DNA of 64,000 nt from Aradus depressus (GCA_963662175.1 OY759225.1:1178001-1242000), one strand, 5' to 3'; shown: positions 12,906-24,240, counted from the first letter of the stretch. Notes: generated from the letters alone by a model not told the origin. Numbers and translations are program-made.

Positions 12906-13789
12906 ATTTTAGAAAATTATAATTATTAAATCAGTGATTCGGTCACACTTCTCTGTGATAGTTTTTGTTGATTGTTACAGCTATACACAGGTAACCACCC
13001 TAAGAATGAAACCTTGTTTTCTGTTCTAACGGGATGTTGGCTAATTTAATTTTTCCTCAACTTCTTGTTCAGAAACCCCCAACTTCAAGAATGGCTGTTA
13101 CGCCGTCAAGTTGTTGGCCCTATTTAGGTAAAGTAATTGGCATATTATTGATTCAACGTTGCCAAAACAGACAATGTGCCCCAGGCAGTGGTAATGTTGA
13201 ACCATCTCTGACAGTAAGTCAGCTGAATCGTTACAAAACTTTCATTAATAGTTTCCATCAGATTTTTTTCTCTATACGCTTTAGGAAATTATCAACATAC
13301 CATTTTCTGCAGAGATATTGTGAAACACTTAATAAAAAATAAAATAAAAATGTAAGTTTTTAAAAATATTATCTATTTCATGAAATACATATAAAATATA
13401 CGACTTAACAAATACATTAGTACCTGTTTCAATATATTTCTTTACCAGAATTTTCTACAACCACTTGTCTTATTCACAGCTAAAATAGAAAAATACAAAC
13501 CTGAGAAGCACTAGATGAAAATGATTAAACATTATATAGGCGTAATTCTAAAACAATTATACAAAAATAATAATTTAAATTTTCAAAATAATATTTATAA
13601 GTCGCACGTACTTTATCCTTTCTTATATCTCATCAATATAGTAAAAACATTTGTTTCTTATTATCTTTTCTCATAATTGCAGATAAAAGTTGCAATAAAC
13701 AACCCGCATAACCTACTTACAGCCTGTAAGTTACAGGTGACGTGTATCTGTAATAAGATGTTATTTTGGAAATATGACATCAGTTGAGT
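12906..13789. other. AT-rich intergenic sequence, no gene recognised
   Basis: A 102-codon open frame at 13034-13342 on the plus strand has no recognisable domain, and its second half becomes as AT-rich as the surroundings. I regard it as chance. The rest is AT-rich without repeats that I can classify. Confidence 0.45.
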
Positions 13790-13860
13790 AAGTTACAGAA
13801 ATGAGTTAATGTTAATAACTTACAGAAATGAGTTAATGTTAATTACTTACAGGAATGAGT
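13790..13860 (+). repeat. 27-bp tandem repeat, about 2.6 copies
   Basis: The unit ACTTACAGAAATGAGTTAAT plus GTTAAT is present twice and then partially, with small changes (GTTAATAAC, GTTAATTAC). It is a short local duplication. Confidence 0.8.
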
Positions 13861-14611
13861 ATTTAAGGATTATGTTTGTTTTAATTTACCCCCAAAACGA
13901 GATAAACCCAGTCATGTCTCCATCTTTGACAGTTTCTGTATGTTTTAGAAAAGTTACTAAGTATATTATGTATGTTAAAATTGATTTTTAATGTAATTCC
14001 ATGTAGTAAAATTATTAAGAATGAGATTAATAGTTATTGGCTTAAAATAATAATTTTGATGAGAACCTTTGAAATCACATCTTGATTCGCTGGAGATTTG
14101 AATTTTTTCAATTACTTGAGTTTATCTGTGCTCTAAGATTTTTTCACTGTAAAATTTATAATTTTCTCATTTTATATTACAAAAATATACTCTAAAGGGG
14201 TAATTTTAATTTTATTAGGTTCTTTATAAATTATTTAAGTATTTTAGAAATTAAAATTGTCTTTTGTGATTGGCCCTTTTACTGTTTTCATTACAGTCTT
14301 GAGTAAATTGTTTGATTCTGTTCCAAGATGTTGTCAACATAGTCTTCATAGTCGATTTGATGTACATATTACATTTTCATCTAAGTTGTTAGCTTTTATT
14401 ACCTCCTATTCCGAATTAAGTGCCTCCTGTATTAACCTATTGGCTGTATTATTTATTAGTTCATTTATACGTTGTTATTATTGGTGGGAATTCTAATTGT
14501 TCATTAGTTGTTTATTCATGTTTAACTTTATTTACTTTCGGAGTAGCGGCAATCATTTTATCTAAACATACCGTTTTACTAAATTAGATTGAGATTTGTG
14601 TACCTTAAATT
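13861..14611. other. AT-rich segment, possible distal part of the Penelope-like remnant
   Basis: No assignable gene. On the minus strand some runs resemble degraded coding sequence (for example NRLIQEALNSE and LLKTVMKTVKGPI near 14270-14450), interrupted by stops. In a Penelope-like element the region after the reverse transcriptase would hold the linker and a GIY-YIG nuclease. I do not see a GIY-YIG motif. Confidence 0.35.
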
Positions 14612-15300
14612 GTCACATCATTTTATATACATAAAGAATTTGTTTTAAGATCTCACATTTTAGGTTTAAAGGGGTGTTATTTTTATCCTCTGTAATTTTA
14701 AAGGCTCTATTAATGAAATTATTCGCTACAGTTATCATTTGCAATTTGGGGTGATTGGATTGATTTAATTTAGGATAATATTATATAGTTTGTTTTTGTC
14801 TACTTTTTTTAGAACTTCTCCATTATTTTTTTAAATTAATTAACATGTCTAAGAATCGTTTGTTAGAATTATTTTCAGTTTTTTGTGCAATTTTCAATCT
14901 TTCATGAGTTTCAAATATTTAAAAAAATGTTAGTTCTTCTTTTCTTCTATTATACATAGAACTTTGTCCAAATATCTAGCAATAAATCTGCTTTCAAAAT
15001 TATTTAAAATATCATTAAGTGTAAGGTACCACTTAAAATTCCCGACAGACGTGTCCCCAAATTCTGTTTTTTAAGGGTATTGTTGCAAAGTGTGAGACCT
15101 TCCGTTAACAGATTTTGTTGTTAAAGTGGTAGACTATGTGTAAGGGTTCCTTTCTAACGTCAAAACTAATTAGATGATCTTTATATTTCATGTTCCTAAT
15201 CTCTGCTAATTTCTTTTTTAGATCATCTAAATTTTTTGTATCATAAGATATGTCATAATAATTATCCATCCCTTTCCAAATCCTTCACTTGTTTTGTGAA
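14612..15300 (-). pseudogene. Penelope-like element reverse transcriptase remnant
   Basis: Minus-strand pieces in the right order resemble a Penelope-like reverse transcriptase. KYKDHLISFDV (near 15170) matches palm motif A of these enzymes (L-V-S-F-D-V). FETHERLKIAQKTENN...RFLDMLI (14830-14910) matches the block L-x-F-T-x-E-x-E-N-N-x-x-x-F-L-D. PKLNQSNHPKLQ followed by ITVANNFINRAFKIT (near 14690-14770) matches the S-N-H-P ... K ... R-A segment that ends these reverse transcriptases. Stops and frameshifts separate the blocks, and the catalytic Y-x-D-D block was not found. It is therefore dead. Family assignment rests on recalled motif spacing, not on a search. Confidence 0.6.
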
Positions 15301-15469
15301 GGATTTAAAAATGTAGTATGTTTTTCATTAATCGTTTGGAACTCATAAACGATTATAGCTATAAACTTGAAATTTGGAATGAAAAAGTCACAAGTGTTAA
15401 CTTAGAGATCTGATTAGACTTTGGCTAAAATCGGGTGAAAAAAAAATTGAGGCACTTAGTTTATTTTAT

Positions 15470-16379
15470 TTCACCTGGACTTGACACGACCTGTGAAGAA
15501 AGAAACCACGCCAGTCTGGGAGCTGAAGACTACGGCACTGGAGATCATCTCGGAACGTTACTCCGAGGCAGAATGGCTTCATGTCTACACCGACGTTCTG
15601 CAAAGGAAGCAAAGGGAAATGCTGGGGCTGGCGTGTATTCCAAGGACTTCCAGATAGCTGCTCCCGTCGGGAAGCATGCCTCCAACTTCGATGGTGAAGT
15701 GAAGGCCATGTTACTGGCGCTTGAGACCCTACAAACCAAGTCAGATAATCAAATCGTCTTCTTGGTGGACTCACACGCAGCTATGCTAGCCCTGACCAAC
15801 GCGGGAGGCAACAAATCTCCGGATGTCCTGAAGTGCCAACAAGCGATAGACCGGCTGATGACCCGAGGCTCAACGATTGTGCTGCAGTGGATCCCAGGAC
15901 ATTACGGTGTTCATGGGAATGAGGAGGCGGACCGGCTGGCCAAGGCAGGCTCCCTCATGGAGCAGGTCGAACACCCCCTGACTATGGAAGCCGCGAAACG
16001 TACAGTGAAGGGTTCCCTCCAGAATGTGGTGAAGCTGGAACACTCCTTGAAAGCCGAGGGTAAACAGTGGCGGGTGTTGGGGGAGACAGGAGGCCGGGTG
16101 CCACCAGACCTACCCCGAGGACACTCGGTGGCCTGCTTCCGACTGCTGACCGGGCACGATTTCCTTCAGGGACACCTATATCGGATTGGAGTAGCGGACA
16201 ACCCCTACTGCGTCCTCTGCGAGAAAGAGCAGCACATGACAGGGCAGCATCTCGACGTGTGCACGGCTCCCCAGGACGTCAGAACTACTATTAAAGGTAA
16301 CTGCACTACAACAAAGAAATCTGCAGTGTACTGGGCTGCTAGGAGACGCATGGCGGAAATCGCGAGCGTACCGGCGTAG
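15470..16379 (+). pseudogene. LINE C-terminus: RNase H domain and CCHC zinc knuckle
   Basis: This is the 3' coding end of an RNase H-bearing non-LTR retrotransposon of the I/Jockey superfamily. The frame 15435-16379 encodes GNAGAGVYS (residues 61-69), then the RNase H acidic residues E88 (in FDGE), D112 (in LVDS) and D166 (in NEEADRLAK), with WIPGH (H156) before the last. The first catalytic aspartate (EWLHVYTD, 15571-15594) lies in the neighbouring frame that starts near 15478, so an indel between 15595 and 15615 has split the domain. The C-terminal part has C259-x2-C262-x9-H272-x3-C276, a zinc knuckle common at the end of such proteins. The polymerase is missing, consistent with 5' truncation during insertion. 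GC content is well above the flanks. Confidence 0.8.
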
Positions 16380-16397
16380 GAAAAAAATATATATATA

Positions 16398-16612
16398 TTT
16401 TATCTGGGAGGCAAAATAAACCTAACATGCCTTCGTATGGGACCTGAAGCGATGGTCCGAGCCTGTACGATGTCAGGTACTTGTTAATGACCCCTGCCCT
16501 AGGTGAATAAAAATTTAGGACTCCCAGAGTGGAGTAGGGGCTCATGTTCACCAGAGCGCTCTGGTAGTAGGCGATATAACCTCGTAGTTAAAGTCATGAG
16601 TCACAATAACTG
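16398..16612 (+). mobile_element. SINE-A body directly after the LINE stop codon
   Basis: Begins with TTTTATCTGGGAGGCAAAAT 18 bp after the LINE stop and runs through CCTTCGTATGGGACC, GATGTCAGGTACTTGTTAAT, CCAGAGCGCTCTGGTAGTAG and ends at GAGTCACAATAACT. It lacks the tRNA-like head. It could be a truncated SINE inserted there or a tail shared by the SINE and this LINE. Confidence 0.8.
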
Positions 16613-16711
16613 GTTGTATTTATAAAAGCATAAAAAGTATTTCTGAATATGAACATTCAAAATAAAAAATTAAGTTGAAATAAGCCATTTTCATAATGAT
16701 GGGAGTAACAA

Positions 16712-16850
16712 TCCAGAGGTCGTGTGGGCTAGTATTGGCTTTGTCGCATGGTCCATCACGGTTGCGGTTTCGAATCCCGTCAGGGAGAGAGTTTCATTTC
16801 ATAGATAGAAACAGCTTTCTCCCCGGTTCATGGATGTTGTCTAACTACTA
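16712..16850 (+). mobile_element. Diverged SINE-B copy
   Basis: Matches the SINE-B order: GTGTGGGCTAG, GTCGCATGGTC, GGTTGCGGTTTCGAATCCCG (B-box-like), then TTTCATAGATAGAAACAGCT. It differs from the tandem copies at 25-26 kb by many substitutions and is an old insertion. Confidence 0.7.
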
Positions 16851-17075
16851 TTATTGTTTGCCATGGAATTTTGAATATGATTGGTGATTGTGTTCCTCAT
16901 TGCATGTTTACGACTCTCTGAAGTATTTGTAAAAAATAAAAAGTAAATATCTGCATCTAAAAAGGTTTAATATTTTTTTTATAACATGTGGGATGAATTT
17001 TTCTCTAAACTTAATAAGTTCAATGTATTGACAGGTATTTGGTGTTCGGTCAGATCTATTTATTCCATTTATTAT

Positions 17076-17214
17076 AGTTTAGATAAATGTTCACACAACA
17101 GGCCTACTCTGGCCACGGTGACACCATCAGCCCTCAAGTTTAGATAAATTGTTCACACAACAGGCCTACTCTGGCCACGGTGACTCCAACAGCCCTCAAG
17201 TTTAAATAAATGTT
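17076..17214 (+). repeat. 61/62-bp tandem duplication
   Basis: Copies at 17076-17136 and 17137-17198 share AGTTTAGATAAAT...GTTCACACAACAGGCCTACTCTGGCCACGGTGAC...AGCCCTCA (given here in parts), followed by a third partial start AGTTTAAATAAATG. The two copies differ at a few positions. Confidence 0.85.
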
Positions 17215-17627
17215 TGTGATTGTTAATAACTTCTGATGGGCAGTGTAAATGATTACTATATTTTTTTATTAACATTATCACTATGTATGTTGTGTAATTA
17301 TGTATGTTTCTGAAAATACAATATTTTTTGAGGGTATTCAAAACTGGCTTTCCAGGGACAATTTTGGAGCACTGTCCTTGTAATTAATTAGCTTATTGTA
17401 GGAACTCATCTTCGAAATAGATGAACTCGGAAAATATAAAACATATGTTAGCATCCCTAAAATACAGTGTTTAACCAACTGTGGAGGGTAGTATTATCTT
17501 AAGACTCCCTCATCGTCCATTTTATAACCCCTATTAGCTAAAGAGGGTTGTCATTGGTGCTGTTGCATGAAAATGTACCCCTGAAAATACTGTGAACTTC
17601 CGCAGGTCAGTTTAGCTTTCAATGTCG
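17215..17627. other. Intergenic, no gene recognised
   Basis: AT-rich sequence between the tandem duplication and the Jockey tail. I see no repeats that I can classify and no coding signal. Confidence 0.4.
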
Positions 17628-18405
17628 TTTTTTTTATTTTGAATATTTACAAACGGTCCATAAGTAAATTTGATGTGATACAATTTCAAAAAAAGTAAAT
17701 CAAATAAATAAATAAAAAACAAAATATACATCGATAACATAACGGTGTTTATAGAAAACAATATACACATATTATATACAAAACAATGTGAAAATATTAA
17801 ATTAAACTCCTCGAAACATCCCCGGTTCTCTGTCATCCCCATCCCTCGAACTTGAAAACTGGAGGCAGAGGAGGCCGCGGGAGATCGAGTGATCCTCCCC
17901 CTCGCCATTGCACTGTCCAGCAGTAGAGGCAGACCAAGAAGGAAAGGAAAGCTGAAGGTGAGAGGAGTACATGAAGAGTGAAGCTGATCACCACCGACAC
18001 TCCCCAAGTATGTATGTTCGCTAAATTACAGAAGCAGGTCTCTCTACTAGTGCCGCCACAGTCTTCAGGGGGGGGGGGGGGGGAGGGGGGCATACTGGAT
18101 TGACATAGGAAGAAAGGTTAGAGAAGAAGGACTTGATAAGGTCAATAACAAAAGGAATTTCCAAGTCATTGTGGAGGGTAAGATTGGAAACACAGAAGGG
18201 AGCATCGACAATTGTTTTTAGGACTTTGGATTGGAAAGATTTGATACGGTTGATGTTAGATGGCTTAGCCCAACCCCATAATTCAAGTCCGTAGGTCCAT
18301 ATAAGTAGGTCTTATTATTGTCTTGTATATGGTTAGTTTGTTTTCGATATGAAGTTTGGATTGTCTACTGACCAGCCGGCAGAGAATGTCCTTTTTAACG
18401 ATGAA
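17628..18405 (-). mobile_element. Truncated Jockey-like LINE, minus strand
   Basis: The coding remnant at 18090-18405 is followed on the minus strand by an altered C-terminal and 3' untranslated region. It ends at 17628 in an A-rich tail (TTTTTTTTATTTTG on the plus strand). A 16-base G run at 18068-18083 (C run on the coding strand) interrupts it. The 5' truncation and A-tail are typical of target-primed reverse transcription. Confidence 0.65.
18090..18405 (-). pseudogene. Jockey-like reverse transcriptase C-terminal region
   Basis: On the minus strand the frame reads LCRLVSRQSKLHIENKLTIY, then KTIIRPT, a small indel, then WTYGLELWGWAKPSN, FQSKVLKTIVDAPF, TLHNDLEIPFV and SFFSNLSSYVNP. This is the typical Jockey thumb/connection pattern (N-K-L-x-I-Y-K-x-I-I-R-P-I-W-T-Y-G-x-x-L-W-G ... 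F-Q-S-K-x-L-R ... A-P ... L-H-x-D-L). The part after the indel is open for about 60 codons. It has no nearby methionine, so start-based ORF calling misses it. The polymerase catalytic core lies upstream of the surviving portion and is missing. Confidence 0.8.
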
Positions 18406-18947
18406 ACTTCAACTCTCCACTGACAATTTGTCGCCTTATATTTTTACTATTGTATAGAGGAAGCTGTCAAGGAGCATTGCTTGGAAGCAGTTGGAAGCCA
18501 TTTGAACATTCTTTGTTGTGTTTTAACCGGAAGTTGTTTTTATTTTCTGACATCCTGAATGCAAAAGTGCCAAAAACATCAAATATTGCTGCTTCCTGCT
18601 TGGCATGAATGAGAGGGCGGGCTCTAAGGGCTCATTTTGGCCCTAGTCACAGTCAACGTCTCAATGAATTGAGAATTTCGGGTAAGTCAGATCATAAGAG
18701 GTACATATCTAACCTTTTTCAATGAATACATACCTAAAACTCTTAACAACTAAATTATGAAATGAAAATCCATTGTTAGCTGCTGATACTCTATAATGAA
18801 GACGGCTACAAGAAACCGCAGGTAAATTTGGTGACTGAGACTATAATGTAATGTATATATACAAAATAATACGAAAGGAAATTGCAAATAATAATAAAAA
18901 ATTAAAACAAAACTAAATAAATAAAAACATTATAAAAAATAGAGTGG
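18406..18947. other. Intergenic, no gene recognised
   Basis: Mixed sequence without identifiable elements; A-rich and T-rich runs increase towards 18900. Confidence 0.4.
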
Positions 18948-19098
18948 CAGTCCCGAGCCTGGGTGACGTCAGGACTAGTCAAAGATCCCTTCCCCAATTA
19001 AAGCTGGGTAGGCAAAATTAAGGACTTCCACAGTAGAGCGAATAGGAAAGGGACAAGAGCATTGGATGCTTAGGTCCCTGGGTGTAGGCACCATCCCA
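18948..19098 (+). mobile_element. SINE-A variant (type 2) fragment
   Basis: Contains GTCCCGAGCCTGGGTGACGT, GCTGGGTAGGCAAAATTAAG and GACTTCCACAGTAGAGCGAA as in SINE-A, but then switches to GACAAGAGCATTGGATGCTT and AGGTCCCTGGGTGTA. The copy at 24.3-24.45 kb has the same switched tail, so this is a distinct subfamily. Confidence 0.7.
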
Positions 19099-20510
19099 TC
19101 TAATATATCCACTAATCAACTATCCCCGGGCAACGCCGAGTGAACCTGCTAGTGAAATGATAAATGAAACATTTTAAAATATTTCCGGAGACGGGATAGA
19201 TAGCCAATAACCCTTTGGACCCTTCCACTAGGTCCGACCTACTGATCTCAGGGCCTATCAAGGTAGGTAGGGTAGGGTCTACCCATTTCAGTGACCCAAT
19301 TGAGCCTCCTCCCTCCAACGTTATTGCCCATTTCTCCGTCCATCTGTGACAGTCTTCCTGGACCTCTTGTCTCTTGAAGGACCATTTCCGTTACTACACA
19401 ATTTACAACAATTTCCTTCCGTCTCTTGGACATAAGCTACTTTTATTTTGTACAAAATGTAATTTTTCCCGCTCTGAAATTTCATTAAATTATATATTAT
19501 ATGAGCTAAAATCTTGTTCGGGAGAGGAGACACACCACTATACCTATAAAAGGCTTTAAAGGGCTTATATTAAAACCTCTCTTCTCTGGTTTTTTTCCCC
19601 GACATCATACATTCTCTATATGACATTCCCTACATTTTACCTTGTGCAGAGATGACACAATCCCCCAAAGCCCTGCTGTCCTTCAATTTGACTTAACGAA
19701 GGTTGGACAATGAAGCTGCAAGATAAGCCCCTGACTTGACAACAATAGTCACTTACCGCGATCGATGTTCATCTGACCTACTGACCCTTCAGGTCAACAA
19801 ACTGCTGACTCACCAATCCTTCAAAAATTGTTCGATTGCTGGCGAATCTTGTGTTTTCCAAAATTGTCCTTATCCTTTGTAGCCATACAAAAAGATAAAA
19901 ATACTAGCCGGTCGAACCTGCACGGAACTTTTCAATAGAGCTTTCCATGGGTTTTGGAAAGCATGAGCAATGCTCCTAATTGAAGAAATTTTAGTGTAGT
20001 ATAAATATTAGTTGACTAACGACTCTGTAGTCCTTTCTTCCTTAAGTTACACTAGTGAGCGCACGAGTTCAACATATCTTATACAGGCATTTGAAATAAA
20101 TTTTTTTTCGGTTATGAGAATTTTTCCGATCAAAAATAATCTAAAAGATAAGGTCATATCAATTTTTGACACCAAAACTCCTCCGGAAATAGATTAGAAG
20201 ATTTCGACCAGTCAGTGAGCGAGTGAGTCAGTAGTTAACAATTTGTCTTCAATAAATAAATCTGATAATATATTTCTCTTGGTATCCGAAAGGTTTAAAA
20301 TGTGATTCTCCCATGCCTTATATATAGATATATAAGGGTCCCTTATATATCGAGATAAGGATGTCAGAACCACTTTAATCAATATAAATTCACGTTTGCC
20401 TGGCGAGATTGGACAGACCGCTGGAAGTTTTCATTTTATTTTAGCTTTACATTTTGGATAAGGCGCACTTTACCCAATATTCGGCTCTACCCAGAACATG
20501 TATATATAGG
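19099..20510. other. Intergenic with retroelement-end-like strings
   Basis: No gene is supported. CCCCGGGCAACGCCGAGTGA followed by ACCTGCTAGT (19125-19152) and ACTAGCCGGTCGAACCTGCA (19903-19922) resemble each other in inverted sense and look like ends of a dispersed repeat that I cannot classify. Open frames near 19112-19559 overlap on both strands and lack recognisable domains. Confidence 0.4.
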
Positions 20511-21141
20511 GTGGCCCAGATAAGCGGGCCACAAGTGAAATAACTCCTAAACGGTTAGAGATATCAAAATTGTGCATAGGACTAAAGTTGTAGCACTCGC
20601 CCAGAGCTATAGTATGGCGTCCTCGAAAAGACAAAAAAGACCCTTTCAATGGCTCAAACAGCCCTTCGAAGGGCGGGGTTCTCTTTTGACCCTTAAGTTT
20701 TTTTACATTTTATTAAAGTACTAAAGAAACAAGGAAGAACTGTGCAAACAGATTTTTGATACGTCAAGTAGTTCTTGAAAAAAAAACGTTTAAAGTTGCA
20801 CGTTTTTCTTTCTTTGTTGAAATTTAACTGAAATTACTTCAGAATAAGAAAACGTGCAACTTTAAACGTTTTTTTTCCGAGAACTACTTGACGTATCAAA
20901 AATCTGTTTGCACAGTTCCTCCTTGTTTGTTTAGTACTTTTATAAAAGGTAATGAAACTTAAGGGTCAAAAGGGAACCCCGCCCTTCGAAGGGCTATTTG
21001 AGCCATTAAAAGGGTCATTTTTGTCTTTTCGAGGTGGCCATACTATAGCTCTGGGCGAGTGCTACAAGTTTAGTCCCATGTACAATTTTGATATCTCTAA
21101 CCGTTTAGGAGTTATTTCACTTGTGGCCCGCTTATCTGGGC
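20511..21141. mobile_element. Foldback element, about 300-bp inverted arms
   Basis: The left arm (about 20513-20816) and right arm (about 20843-21141) are inverted copies with roughly 90 percent identity, around a short loop (TTGAAATTTAACTGAAATTA region). The outer end reads GTGGCCCAGATAAGCGGGCC on the left and GGCCCGCTTATCTGGGC on the right. It has no coding capacity. The right end joins SINE-A sequence with no gap, and no target duplication is evident there. Confidence 0.85.
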
Positions 21142-21385
21142 GGTGAAAAAACCTTGAGCACGCCGTCCTTCGGATGGTACATTGAGCGATGATCCCGAGC
21201 CTGTTCGATGTCAAGTGCTCATTAAAGAATTTTACCGTAGGTGAATAAACCCGGGTAGGCAAAATTTAGGATCCCCTAGTAGAGTCGGGCTCATGTCCAC
21301 CAGAACGACGAAAGAGTGCTCTGGTAGTAGGCGATATGACTTCGTAGTTAGAGCCTGGGCATGAGTCACAATAACTAACTTTTAA
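21142..21385 (+). mobile_element. SINE-A body fused to the foldback
   Basis: Starts at GGTGAAAAAACCTTGAGCAC with the CCTTCGGATGGTAC block, then GTAGGTGAATAAACCCGGGT, AGAGTCGGGCTCATGTCCAC, GAGTGCTCTGGTAGTAGGCG and GAGTCACAATAACTAACTTT. The tRNA-like head is missing and its place is taken by the foldback right arm. Confidence 0.85.
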
Positions 21386-22340
21386 TCCATAAACGTCTCT
21401 GTGATATCTAGGCAAAACTTCTCCAAGCTTTTCATTCCTTTCCCTCTTCAATCTGTTCGAAAAACTTCGACTTTCTCATGGCGGAAGTTGGTAACGATCT
21501 TGCTTACAAGTGAAAGAGAAGGACTCGAATCCCAACGTCGACCCAGAAGGAAGTCATGAAAGCTACAGAGAGCTGTGGAACCAATTTGCACTCCCCGATA
21601 GAACGACGTCAAACCTCACTTTCTCGCTCTTTAGAGACTTCAAATTTGGCGAAATCCTTCAACTTCTATTTATTACAACATTACTATACATTCTCAGAGG
21701 CTTCTTTCTCAAAGTGAGAAAGTAGGTATCTGAAAAAGCGCTGAAAGGTGTGTTTAATGATGAAGGAGTGGGGTGGGGGGGAGGGGGGGTATGAGGAGCG
21801 GCAGGTCTATACATAGCCACCGAATCAATACCAGAGGTCTAGGCGGCCGGCCTCCCAGCTCAATGGGATCAAGCCCCCCCCCCCCCCCCCCCCCCCCCCC
21901 TCCCCCCAACTAGCCCAAAGAGTGAGCCATTTGGGTGGCCATTTTTTTTTCTCTTAAAAATTAGCTCCCCATTTCCTTACCTTTCAGGAATGACTAAAAA
22001 TTTCACAAATAGCAATGTTATAGGCCCGGTTTAATCATAGACAGTGTGCCTTCTGAAAATGTTGAGCAGGAGAGAGAGAGGGATGTGGGGGGGCCCAAAT
22101 TACCGGAAGTATAACGTAACTAACCTGCTTAAAGTAGTAACATGCTAATTTTATCTTATTTTAGCAATGTTTTCATTCAACGAATAAGGTTCATTTGGCC
22201 AGAGGTAGTGTGGGCTGCATTGCGTCTTAGAAAGGCAGTTCCAGAAATAACATTTATGTATTTGTATTCTTTTCAAAATTCACTACTTTTTGGCTCAGGA
22301 GGTCAGAATACAAAATACATTTGTATTTACATATGGGCTT
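21386..22340. other. Intergenic with a 27-base C run
   Basis: A run of 27 C bases (21874-21900) sits in a GC-skewed patch that also includes G-rich sequence at 21768-21790. The plus-strand open frame 21510-21725 (71 codons) is relatively GC-rich at its start but has no domain I recognise. The C-run length is likely unstable and may be misassembled. Confidence 0.4.
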
Positions 22341-22495
22341 GATGGGACCATAGGTGAATAAACCTGAGTAGGCAAAATTTAGGACCCCCTAGTAGAGTCC
22401 GGCTCATGTCCACCAGAGCGAAGAAAACGTGCTCTGGTAGTAGGCGATATGACCTTGTATTAAAAACCCGGGCATGAGTCATAGTAACTAAATTT
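22341..22495 (+). mobile_element. SINE-A 3' fragment
   Basis: Starts inside the element at TGGGACCATAGGTGAATAAA and continues through GGCAAAATTTAGGACCCCCT, GTGCTCTGGTAGTAGGCGAT to GAGTCATAGTAACTAAATTT. The head and the CCTTCGG block are missing. Confidence 0.8.
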
Positions 22496-23929
22496 TACTC
22501 CATAAACTTCTCGTAATCATGTTCTTTATGAAATTTCACATCCACAGCATCCTCGGAAGCTCCTTATTCTTTACGGACACCTGGGTAACATAATGCCGAG
22601 GGGGCGGGTATGTGGCACATCACTTCTATGGCCAACATATTTCTAAAATCATCTAATTTACAGTTACTAACAGAGCAGACAGCGTTACTAACCTGCTAAA
22701 AGTTAATAACCTTAAAGTTACTACGCTAGTATTATTATATTATAAGACATTTTCCTGCTTAAATGTTAGTTTACCTTTGTTAATTCATTAATATAGGTCT
22801 GAAGAATCAACATAGAGAAGGGCAGCATGATTGTGTATCTGCCCCAGTCTCTGCAGTATTGGTATTCCCACTGCTCCATATTCCTATCTCGTCCTAATAT
22901 TGACTTGGACAATACAGGGAGTCGTTTGGCCCACTTCCAAAGCTGTGAACTACAGAGAGCAGTGTGCTTGGACAATTATGAAAAATAAAAACAGAAAATA
23001 TGCCAATATTTTTTATTTACAGATTTTAAGAAATATAAAAAAGGTAGTTATGAAATAATATTTAAAAAATCATAAAATCAATGTTCTATTTTTAAAAATA
23101 ATAATTACAATGATTGCATATTCCTAATTATTAATTTTACTAGCTAAATTTATTAATTAGTTATGGAAATAGTAAATAACTAAGAGAGTAAATACTTCTA
23201 AGCGTTTTTCAAGCTCACAAAAACGACTGATTCCAGATGTTTATATAAACTCCTGTTTATTTATATATTGTATATATATATAATATAACTTGTGAAATTT
23301 CTAAATATTGGAATGCCACATAGCTTATATTCCAAGTAGGACGACCCTTGATATGTTCTTCAAATTTCGTGAATGTACGTTCAGCCGTTGTCTCGTGAAG
23401 TTCAAGCAAACATATGTATAGACATACATACAGAAATACGTAGATACATAGTATATACAGACAGAAATTGAACTGATCTCTAAGATCTTTATAATATGAA
23501 ACGAATTTCTGACCGATTACATAACTTCTCTTACACTACTTAAGTACTCAACAATTTGATTGGAAGTTGGTTGGCCCAACTGGCCCAGCTATTTGCACCA
23601 CCTTGGTATGTTTGTCAAGTGGGGGGCAGTACAAGGTTGGCCCATTAAGCCGATGACAGGCCCTAGTGGACGGACAAAGCCAGTCTCATCCTGGGGGGGG
23701 GGGGGGGGGGGGGGGGGGGGAGGCGAATTACAATATTTTCCATTTCGAAACAGACAGAATATGGTTCTGTTTGGATCCTTTGTAGCTGTAATTGATGTTC
23801 GGGGTTGAGAGGTTTCAGTTATAAAAAATGACTGCTCCGGATTTATCGTGTATAGATATGAGTACTAGATTGAGTGAAGGAGTGTAGGATATTCTCAGTG
23901 CAAACCACCGAAGCTATCAATTTAACGAG
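22496..23929. other. AT-rich intergenic with a 28-base G run
   Basis: It holds a run of 28 G bases at 23693-23720, TA-rich sequence near 23260-23290, and GTTCAGCCGTTGTCTCGTGA (23380-23399), a motif often seen in degraded dispersed repeats. Open frames at 22766-23058 on both strands have no recognisable product. Confidence 0.4.
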
Positions 23930-24000
23930 TACCTCATATGGCACAGGCTCGGGACCATCGGTTAAAGTCTCATCCGAAGGACAACGTGGTCAAGATAAAA
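23930..24000 (-). mobile_element. SINE-A central-block fragment, minus strand
   Basis: GAGTACCTCATATGGCACAG, then GCTCGGGACCATCGGTTAAA and CTCATCCGAAGGACAACGTG, is the reverse complement of the conserved SINE-A centre. Both ends are missing. Confidence 0.75.
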
Positions 24001-24240
24001 TACTGGGCCTCGAACGGTAAAAACCTTGACCAAGGAGACACCACATGTAAAGATAAAATAAGTTTCAGTTTGGTTTGAACTAAAATTGTCAAAAAAGAAA
24101 TATAGAATATAGGTGGGCTTTGTGGTACCGTTTTCACATATTTTCTGAAAAACGCATTAAGGCAGCCAATGTTGGTGCATAGCTATTGACCAAAAAGATG
24201 ATAGTTAACCGTAAGTTAGGAACTTAGTACTTAATTTTGA

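Noticed and set aside
13034..13342. A 102-codon plus-strand open frame as a possible gene
   Set aside because: No recognisable domain, no splice or promoter context, and AT-rich composition in its second half. Judged chance.
15466..15774. Antisense open frames (102 and 64 codons) over the RNase H region
   Set aside because: They are mirror frames of the GC-rich LINE coding sequence; the sense strand carries the RNase H and zinc-knuckle motifs.
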